A DNA stretch of 64,000 nt from Scalesia atractyloides (Eukaryota > Streptophyta > Magnoliopsida > Asterales > Asteraceae): the NCBI GenBank assembly GCA_947069175.1, contig CAMTDV010000028.1:69176157-69240156 (forward strand), given 5' to 3'. The notes under the pieces are model-generated. The model was not told where the DNA came from. It saw only the letters and a program-made list of their open reading frames with translations, and made no database searches. The position numbers were made by a program, and so were the translations under genes. Of this stretch, positions 56,142 through 64,000 are shown in pieces. Each line of letters starts with the position of its first letter. Positions within the stretch are counted from its first letter, which is position 1.

Positions 56142-56861
56142 GTTGATGAAGAGGATGCTATTAAATCAAATAGCAAGGACTTAGATACACACATTTAGAC
56201 GTTTAGGTTAATGTTGTTGTATCAATTTTGTTGTATTGTGTTAAGTTTAATTGTTGTATTTGTTTCAATGTTGTATTTTGACAATTATTTTTGAAATGAA
56301 ATTTGACTTTAAAATTAAATATTGTCATTATTAGCATTGTGAGCAATGAGCAAATCTAGTTATCGTCTCACTCCGATGTTTCCGCCATCGGTTGGGGTGT
56401 GACACAAACATTTTATTTATATGAAGTCACTATTCTAGAAGGTTCAATTTCATACAACGAACGTAGAAATTTCCGGCTCAGTTCGAGTGGGTCCTAACAT
56501 AAGTTAATTTTATCTTCTTATATGTACTGATAATTCATCATGAACTTTAATTTAGTATATTTGTTAAAGTATTTGAGGTTTTTTAGTACTAAATAATCTC
56601 TACAATAAAGCGTATAATAGAGAAAAACGTTATCTGGTATGTATATAGTTCAAAAAAAATTAGATGACTTATGATAACAGGTTATTATAATTAATAAGCT
56701 CATATGAAAATAAAGAAATTAATAAACTAATAGATAGTTGATTAAATACTATAAAAACTAATTGAATAATGATGTATTAGTTATCAAAGTTAAATTGAAT
56801 AATAATATGTTAGTTACCATAGAAAAAATTGATATGCTGGTGAACCCACCTGGGTTACATC

Positions 56862-57903
56862 TAGAGATGTACAAAAAAAACCAGTTACGCAACCAAAATC
56901 GGAAAAAAAACTGAAACCGGTTTTTTTGAAACCGGTTCGGGTAGTAATCGGTTATACCGGTTAGGATTTTTAAAACCAAATCCGGTTAAGAAACCGGTTA
57001 ATTTGAAAACCGGTTATGGCAAAAAACCGGTTTGCAAACCGGTTAACCGGTAACGGTCTAAAAAAACTGGTTAAACTGGTTAATAACGGTAATATTAGAG
57101 TAACGGTCATATGACCGTTTGGGAGCCTCTTAGCCTTTTTTTGGACTTATTTTGGCCTAAAAATCATCCCTAACTAGTATATAAGGGTTGTGGGTGTTTA
57201 CGTTCAAGCACACCACTCTCTAAACCTCCAAAAAGTCTTAAAAACGCTCAAAATCTTGTTCGATATTTCTTGAAAAGCATGGCAAGCTCTAGTGCTCATG
57301 ATTCGGTCAACATTGGCGAGTCTACAACGGACACGGTTGTTCGTGTTATTCCAACGAAGCGCAACCCCGAAGTTTGGGCACATTTCGATTTATGCGAGAT
57401 GGCCAACGGGAGGAAAAAGGCACGTTGTCACCATTGTAATGGTTTCTACGCCGAAACCGCAAACACCACGTTAAGACAACACATTGAAAAACCGTTTTGC
57501 AAGGCGTTAAAACAACATCCGGCTAGTGGTCAAGCCTCCATGGCAAGTGAAGGCGCTTCTTTGTTCGACTACAATTACGAAATGGCTAGGGTAAAAATAG
57601 CGAAGTTTGTAATCCAAGAAAGTTTACCGTTCAACCATTTTGACAACCAACACTACACAAAGATGGTTCAAAAAAAATATTCAGCCCATCGGTTTTTTAA
57701 CCTTTTTTTTCGGTTTTTTACCGGTTTTTAAACCGGTTTTTATTCAAATTAATCGGTTTTATATAACCGGTTACAACCGGTTATTACCGATTAGTAAATT
57801 CTAAAAAAAACCGGTTATTAACCGAAACAGGTTATTCAATAACCGGTTTTTTTTTAAACCAAAAAAACCGAAACCGGTTAAAAAAACGATTTGTACACCT
57901 CTA
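56862..57903 (+). mobile_element. Element K: small hAT transposon with transposase remnant
   Basis: Termini tagagatgtacaaa and, inverted, tagaggtgtacaaa. 8-bp TSD gttacatc (56854-56861) and gttacacc (57904-57911), 7 of 8. Dense CCGGTT/AACCGG repeats fill both subterminal regions (56890-57070 and 57690-57885), likely transposase-binding sites. Confidence 0.88.
57279..57731 (+). pseudogene. hAT transposase N-terminal fragment with BED zinc finger (element K)
   Basis: From the ATG at 57279 (MASSSAHDSVNIGESTTDTV) the frame gives a BED-type finger: VWAHFDLCEM with ARCHHCNGFY, then TLRQHIEKPFCKAL. It is followed by SLFDYNYEMARVKIAKFVIQ and LPFNHFDNQHY, typical of the stretch before the catalytic core in plant hAT transposases. 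It then runs directly into the CCGGTT-rich terminus near 57690. The RNase-H-like catalytic core and dimerisation domain are missing, so K is an internal-deletion derivative mobilised in trans. An upstream in-frame start at 57270 adds three residues. Confidence 0.82.
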
Positions 57904-58227
57904 GTTACACCCCACTTTCCATATTTCAAGAGAAAAAATATAAATCAAATAATAACAATATCTTTTGGTTTTAGAAAAGGAAGAGTCTCCTTCTTCATCA
58001 AGCTTTGCAACGTCGACCATCCAGAGATCTCAATTTTCTTCAAGAAATTTCATTTTTCTTCTTTAAGTCTCTCTAATATTATATCCAGGGATATCTTAAT
58101 GTTTGCTTAAGGGTATTCAAATACATAAAACCGAAAAATAAATTTTTTCTTGTATTTCACTAAGAAAGTTGAGTGGTATCCCGTGCACCCCCCTCACCTC
58201 CACGTAGATCCACCCCTAGTTTTGAGC

Positions 58228-58780
58228 GTACGATTTTTTTATATATTCTTTTTGCAATTGTCTTTGAATATAAAATAATAAGCGATTACATTTCCAACCC
58301 TTTAGATACTTCCAAAGTTGTTTGAGAAATTAAATGTAGTCGGATCTTATGGTGTGTTAATACGGTTGAACCTACATCTTACCGCAATTTTGTATTTATT
58401 AATCGCAGTTGAATGTCATGGACTATTTCAAATTGAACTTTTCAATTATTTATAGACTTCTAGTAAATATACACACGACGTAAAATACTAAACTCATATG
58501 ACTTCATAAAGATTGACTCTATTTATTATTCAATTTAATTCAATTTTCACTATAAAATAAGGATGTTGCCATAAAAATATAATTAATTAAATAAATATAG
58601 AAGTCGTGAAAATTATAATAATATTAATTCAGATTTTTCATGTAAAAAATATTTATTAATTAATGAAATAACATCATATTCAAAATGGTTGGATAAAATT
58701 ATGTTTGTAAGTCACTTACATGTCAATATAATTTCACTGTAGCTAACAACTTCTTCAATTATATATTGTGTTGTGCATGA
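58228..58780. other. AT-rich spacer
   Basis: No feature recognised. Confidence 0.4.
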
Positions 58781-58784
58781 TTCG

Positions 58785-59730
58785 GTCGGTTCTGTTATTA
58801 TTCTCAACCCAAGTTACCGGTTAGTTTATTTTATTAATCAATCGGTTTTCGGTTAATCACTTCGGTTTATTCGGTTAGATTGACGGTTTTTTATTTGATT
58901 CGTTTAATTTTAGTTAATAGCAAAAACCAAACTTAGGCTAAACTGTTGCGTAGAAATATATGAATTGAGGTATAATACATGAAATGAAAGTATAAATATA
59001 TGAACTAGAGGTAGAAAAGCTAGAAATATATGAAAATATGAATGATTCGGTTCAGTTCAGCTAATTTTGGTTAAAATAGAGCACAAAAAAATTGATAACC
59101 GGTTCTTTATTAATTTGGTTTTTAGTTAATTTAGTTTTTGGTTGATTTCGATTCGGTTTCGTCTGTTTTTTGTTTGGTTTAGGTTAATGATTTAGTTATT
59201 GCTTACCGATATGGTTCTGGTTAATAACCGATAGGTGCGTGTGCGATGCGGCGGGAAACACAGACATTGCCACAGTGTGCATTGTTTAGTTGGTTAGATT
59301 ATTATACTCTTTATTAACCAATTCGTTTTCAGTTAATCGGTTTGGTTTATTCAATTAGATTGATCGTTTTTTGTTTGATTTATTTAATTTCGGTTAATAG
59401 TCAAAACCAAACTTAGGCTAAAAGTTTTGATTAGATACACATGAATTTTATGTATAAATACATGAAATGAATGTATAGGTACATGAAACGGAGGTATAAA
59501 TACATAAAATGGGGGTACATATTTGAAATACATGAACTAAAGGTATCAAAATTAGAAATATATGAAAATATGAATGGTTCGGTTCAGTTATCTTTGGTTA
59601 AATAAGAGTACAAAAAACGATAACACTTTTGGTTAATTGGGGTTTCGAGTAATCAGTTTTCAGTTAATTCAGTTTCTGGTTGATTTCGGTTCGGTTTCGG
59701 TTAACCATTCAGTTATTACTCACCCTTAGA
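58785..59730. repeat. Diverged tandem duplication, about 0.45-0.5 kb per unit
   Basis: Units at about 58785-59215 and 59280-59730. Shared order: cggttaatc, gattgacggttttttatttg, caaaaccaaacttaggctaa, gaaatatatgaaaatatgaa and gatttcggttcggtttcg-type motifs. Rich in ggtt/cggtt runs and in degenerate tgaaatg/tataaata repeats. Confidence 0.6.
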
Positions 59731-60927
59731 CACTGTTAATTACGTAACATATAATTTTTTAATTAAAAAACTATAGCAATACTATACTCAAATTAAAGAG
59801 AATAAAATACTCGTTTATATAGTGTAATTTAAAAAAAAGGTATTAACATATCAAAAAGCTATAACCGTTTAAAAATCGTGAGGGATTTAGTTTTTTTATA
59901 AGGGGATAAAGTGTAACTACTAACTAATTATTTATACTTTTGTTAAAGATGGAGGATTCAACTATAATCTATATAAGATGATTAAATTGACGCTATTTAA
60001 TCATTTAACATTCTGTAGCCATTAAACATTCTAGGATAATTACTAAGTATGTTGGGCTCTAATCACTTGTACACTAAGGCACTCTACTTGTACCTTTTAA
60101 TCTGTGCGTCGATACTGAACAAAACAACTACCGAAACGTCGACAAAAATGTGTAGGTCGTCATGCTATCTTTGGATTTTATAAAACATTATTGTTTATCA
60201 GATATGACAAGAATACGTAATATAATTATAAGTTTGTTGTGGATGGGGAAAGTGTAACTAATTATCTATAATTTTGTTAAAACTTAGTGATTTAAGTTTA
60301 ATAAGTTTAGAGGCTAAAAAATAAATAGTGTTTAAAATACCAAATTACCCTCATTTTAGAGGTCTATCTATAAATAAAAGGGGAAAAAGTTCTTATTTTT
60401 TTATATCTTAAAATACCTATCACTCATACATTATAATATAGTATAAATAATAATTTCTGTTGCTAAAATAAAGATAATAAACGGATCATACTTTTTAGGT
60501 TTTGATACACCTTTCATTCTGCTTAAAAAGTGGTCCGGAACCTCTAAGGTTGTTCCACAATCTATCCACGGTTTGACCACAAACCACCTCAAAGTACACA
60601 CTTTTCTCACATTTTTACCATTTTTTTAGTATCCCAGGCATTTTCTCAAATTGTTTTGATAAAGTAATGACATCTTAGGGTGGATGGGGCACTCTTTTTA
60701 TGTATCACAACCTCCTACAATCATGCACGTCAAATCATTTTTACTAAAAACTATCCTAATACCACAAAAAAATATTTGTAACACTCATTTCAGCTACGTT
60801 AAAAGCTTTTGGTCTTTTTAAATAAAAAACAAATTCAACAAATAAAAATAACTAAATTGTACTTTCATTAAAAATCAAAATAATATATAATTCAAACTAA
60901 AAAAATAAACAAAATACAAAAGTTTAA
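59731..60927. other. AT-rich spacer
   Basis: No coding, RNA or element borders recognised. Confidence 0.4.
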
Positions 60928-60936
60928 TTAAAAAAA

Positions 60937-61318
60937 GGATATTGGATTTAAATAACCCCAACTTTCATCAATCGGTCGATAATACTCCCAACTTTCGATT
61001 TGTACACCAGCATTCTCAACTTTCAACTTATTGGCCGAGAACACTCCTTAACTAATAGAACCCTAACACAGTTAGCTGATGTCAGCTGCCACATCATAAA
61101 AAATGTCATGTCAGCTGACACGTCATAAAAATGCCACGTCATATGCTACGTCAGCAAAAATGACCACATCAGCAAAAACTAACTGGGATAAGGTTCAGTT
61201 AGTTAAGGAGTATTATCGACCAATAAGTTGAAAGTTGGGAGTACTAGTATACAAATCGAAAGTTAACAGTGTTATCGGCCAATTGGTGTAAGTTGGGGTC
61301 ATTTAAATTCAATATCCC
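60937..61318. mobile_element. Mutator-like MITE, 382 bp, with 9-bp TSD
   Basis: Exact 9-bp TSD ttaaaaaaa at 60928-60936 and 61319-61327. Terminal repeats of over 100 bp: left ggatattggatttaaataac; right, inverted, gggatattgaatttaaatga. The central part has cacgtca/gacgtg direct and inverted motifs. Confidence 0.8.
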
Positions 61319-61337
61319 TTAAAAAAACTTCATTCAT

Positions 61338-61690
61338 CTATCTAATCCATCGACCAACCATATGTTCTGCTATATCACATTTATGTTCTATAGCAATTTC
61401 CCTCGGTCGACCACGAAGATGATCATGGGACCGAGTAAACGTCTCAAAGTCTCGGTCAAACGTCAATCGCCTTACACTCTCATGGTTAGCAATCATCAAT
61501 GCGATAGACTCGTCTACTTGTTTCTTTTTTGCATCCACAAACTCCTTAATCTTCGCTTTCTTCCTAGCCGTGTAAGAATCTAGTTTGTTGCCCAAAACAC
61601 TTTTGCTTTACGACTCGACGGATCTCTGATTTTTCCGCTTCGGTTAAGTAGGTCGGATTTCTTCGTTAAAGTCTAACTCCGCCGCCTTGA
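61338..61690 (-). pseudogene. Small unrecognised Lys-rich ORF, degraded
   Basis: The open part, 61595-61338, begins with a TTG in this frame. It encodes a charged, probably helical stretch (TARKKAKIKEFVDAKKKQVD, then NHESVRRLTFDRDFETFTRS). Upstream in the same frame there are two stops, but codable text continues (AAELDFNEEIRP), so this may be the end of a decayed gene. It could be a transposon accessory (Myb/SANT-type) protein, but I do not recognise the family. Confidence 0.3.
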
Positions 61691-62885
61691 GATTTTGAAT
61701 TGTCCCCTCATGTGTTCAAACCGCCCCCCTCGTGTGTTTGAACCAACTTCTCAGGATTTAGTGGCTTTTTGCTTGAACCGATGCATGATTTTTGTTTGTC
61801 CATAGATGTCAAATTTGAATAATATTTGATTGTGTGTGTGACTTGTTTTGTAAATTTGAGTGGTGAAAAATGGTTTGACAAAAGTTGTATAAATAGGGTA
61901 TTTAATTTTAAAATATATTTTCTTATGATGCTAGTTCAACCCGGAGAACCTATCCGTCCGCCTTACCCGAGGGGGTGATGATGACATAGCCGAAGTCGAT
62001 ATAATCCCATAAATCCAACCTCAGGGCACTCCCTCCACCCTTAAAAATCATCAAAGCTAACTTTTCCTTTGTGAAGTAAGTTCAACTATTTTAGATATGG
62101 GTTTAGATTAAAATCTTGTGCCATAACCAGGTCAAGTATTATTTCAAAGTGTGTATATTGAGTTTTCAAGGTTCTAACACGTTTGAAACCACTTTCTTTC
62201 TTGTGGAAGATCCTTCCAACCTTTTTTTTAAGTTTCTTTTTATAAACGCTTTAATAAGTTTTAAAATAATTTCAACATATTTGATTTATTTTATATTAGT
62301 TCCATTTTTATAAAACTCTTACAATTTTGTAAGACATGTTCTAATGGTCAATTTCAACTTTGAATTCTTATATCATACCCCATTAACATTTCTTGTGAAA
62401 AACTTCAATTAAGTTTATAAAAGATATTTTTGTTAACTTTATATAAATGTGGTCATTTTTTTAAGTAGTATAAAAGCTTAACTTAAATACCCGTCACTTG
62501 TTATTAAGTTGATGGAACCTTTATTGATGCATGTGTAGGCACGTTCTTGACTTGAGAACCAAGTTGTTACTTGATTATTCAGTCATACTACAATCTCTTT
62601 CCCAAACCGTGGTTTTATGTTGTTTTGTGTTTCAAATTAACCATGATTTTACATTCACCTTGGACGTCGATGTACGGTATGATTGTAGCATCGACAGTAG
62701 TGCTTATGTCTAATCTATCTTTTTTTCTTTTGCCTTAACTTATTATTCGTTTGGACATCCTTGTATGTGAATGGAGAATGTAGAATATGAACATATAAAT
62801 AATTGTTTTTAGCATTCGTAACATATGTTTATATTTTTTATTGACATCAAAATAAGAAGTTACAATGTGTGACCATGTATGCAAA
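61691..62885. other. AT-rich spacer
   Basis: No conserved frame; ORFs of about 60 residues here are random-looking. Confidence 0.4.
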
Positions 62886-62897
62886 CTCTCTCTCTCT

Positions 62898-63228
62898 CTA
62901 TATATAGGGGATGCAAAGAAAGACAACCCATATTAGCTAAGAAAACTAAGAAACCCAAATGAATAGACGTTCCTTTGTCACGTGTTACACCTTTTTACAG
63001 GCTGTGTTACGTGTAACAACCAGAGGCTGCCACGTGTTACGTGTAACAGCTTTTGCAAACTTTTAGCTTTTTATAAAAAAGTAAAAGTTGTTACGTAACA
63101 CGTGGCAACCCATGGTTGTTGCACGGAACACATATGCAAAAGGGTGTAACATGTGGCAAAAGAAAGTCCATTCAGTTGAGTTACTTAGTTTTCTTAAGAT
63201 ATTTCTTACTATAATTGCTCTATATATA
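62898..63228. mobile_element. Foldback/MITE-like inverted repeat
   Basis: Two arms of about 150-170 bp meet near 63073. Left: taagaaaactaagaaac and cacgtgttacacc; right, inverted: taagaaaactaagtaac and cacatgttacaccc. Contains several gttacgtgtaac/cacgtgttac palindromic motifs. Flanked by tatatata-type sequence. Confidence 0.55.
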
Positions 63229-63240
63229 CACACATACACA

Positions 63241-63510
63241 TAAGGGATCATGAGAAAACTCCTCTTTGTGAGAAAAGTCTATCTAATAATTACCAAACCC
63301 TAAGAAATAAACCCTAAACCCAAAAAAACTAAATACTAAACACTAAAAGCTAACACCTAAAAGCTAAAAACTAAAAACTAATTGGTAAAGGTAAACACTA
63401 ACCACTAAAAATTAAACCCTAAAAACTAAACCCCATAAAAAATCAACACAAATATCAATCGTTTAATAGAGTTTTCACATGGAAAAAGAGTTTTCTCATG
63501 ATCACCCCTA
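63241..63510. mobile_element. MITE with telomere-like internal repeats
   Basis: Termini taagggatcatgagaaaact and, inverted, taggggtgatcatgagaaaa. Interior of degenerate ccctaaac/aaaactaaa repeats (63297-63430). Confidence 0.55.
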
Positions 63511-63611
63511 TACACACACTAGGTTATAGACTCGTGTAGTCAGTGTTTTAGAATTATTAGGCGCTAGTAGGTCGATGGGGTACCGACTAGTGATTAATCG
63601 TATGTAAGTTT

Positions 63612-63632
63612 ATATATATATATATATATATA
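63612..63632. repeat. (AT)n microsatellite
   Basis: Perfect ta repeat. Confidence 0.9.
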
Positions 63633-63825
63633 CTAATTAAACAATATTGGATACATACTTTCAACCAATGGTGGATTCATGAATTCCAATTTTGTTGTTG
63701 TAACTATGTTTTGGTTTTGAATGTCTATCAACTTGATTTACAAATTTATGATATCTGGTTGGTCCCGGATAACAAATTTCAGGCAAAAGTTCAATTCAAA
63801 ATGATTTATAAACTAAAATATGTTT

Positions 63826-63925
63826 AAGGTGGTGTTTGTTTTTTCTAAAAGGAGATCTGCGCAAGCTCTTCTATCTGCACCATGCAGACATTGTCATTTG
63901 CAGAAGTTAAAAAACAAACAACCTT
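63826..63925. mobile_element. Possible short MITE
   Basis: aaggtggtgtttgttttttc at the left and aaaaaacaaacaacctt at the right form inverted ends. It may instead be part of a longer element leaving the window. Confidence 0.3.
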
Positions 63926-64000
63926 CTTCTTGCAGACTGCAGAGGTTTGTCTTAACAATTTTTTAACTGGCTATGCACATACTCTTTTAAATTACACCAA

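Larger units (their letters stand above)
44224..56404 (+). mobile_element. Element H: lone LTR interrupted by G
   Basis: Left piece 44224-44698 (tgtaacgctttg) and right piece 54315-56404 (ends ggggtgtgaca), together about 2.56 kb. Flanks ccaac and caaac are a 4-of-5 TSD. It has an antisense tRNA-like module, a TATA box (54588), a leader donor/acceptor pair and a terminal stem-loop (ccgatg with catcgg), which is the LTR plan of the A family with unrelated sequence. No internal region, so a solo LTR. Confidence 0.55.
44120..58219. mobile_element. Element J: non-autonomous hAT-like element split by H, G and K
   Basis: Outer 8-bp TSD TTTTGAGC at 44112-44119 and 58220-58227, exact. Termini agtggtggaacta and, inverted, ctaggggtggatcta. 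Without its insertions only about 0.9 kb remains, all non-coding. Confidence 0.55.

Noticed and set aside
63297..63430. Interstitial telomere
   Set aside because: The repeats are too degenerate and are enclosed by MITE ends.

Overview
This window is nuclear DNA from a flowering plant, made almost entirely of transposable elements. The evidence is Ty3/gypsy chromoviruses, an Athila-lineage element with a third ORF, hAT and Mutator-like MITEs, tRNA-derived SINEs, and AT-rich spacers. A eudicot, possibly a member of the daisy family (Asteraceae), is my guess from overall character; the sequence does not prove it. I see no intact host gene, rRNA gene, functional tRNA gene or CRISPR array.

Left part (1-23.6 kb) is a nest of LTR retrotransposons. 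Element B (7016-15368, TSD acacg) sits in the 3' LTR of element A (1-16866). A sits head-on in the gag of element C (minus strand, up to 19033). C interrupts the gag of an older chromovirus, D (19034 onward). A, B, C and the later element G share one family plan. All have an initiator-tRNA-Met primer site, a leader of about 0.8 kb and a gag with zinc knuckles; A, B and G have LTRs of about 2.7 kb, C one of about 1.0 kb. A codes for gag-PR-RT-RH-IN-chromodomain but carries one nonsense and two frameshift lesions. B is a gag-only derivative in which a structured non-coding block takes the place of pol.

Middle (23.6-38.4 kb) holds a minus-strand Athila-type element, E: a tRNA-Asp primer site, degraded gag/PR/RT/RH/IN, and a third ORF downstream of pol that seems to have its own promoter and 5'-UTR intron. 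A partial second copy of the 5' end of E extends beyond its 3' LTR, and a segment of about 68 bp of flanking DNA is duplicated at both ends. A Tat-lineage fragment, F, with LTR and gag N-terminus, follows.

Spacer (38.4-44.1 kb) is AT-rich with several tRNA-derived SINE-like copies, a GAGCTCG-rich tract and a Mutator-like MITE with long terminal repeats.

Right part (44.1-58.2 kb) is a second nest. A non-autonomous hAT-like element J (TSD TTTTGAGC) holds a lone LTR H. H holds the complete minus-strand element G (44699-54314, TSD ttttt). J also holds a small hAT element K with a BED zinc-finger transposase remnant. G looks like a mosaic of the gag-only lineage (B type) and the integrase end of an A-type element. 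The last 6 kb has a diverged tandem duplication, several MITEs or foldbacks and one small unrecognised ORF.

The most unusual signal is in the LTRs of the A/B/G family. Each has three tandem tRNA-like modules in the transcribed part and one antisense tRNA-like module upstream of the TATA region. The leaders have conserved candidate splice sites, including an acceptor directly before the gag ATG. The gag-only members share a conserved 61-nt hairpin.
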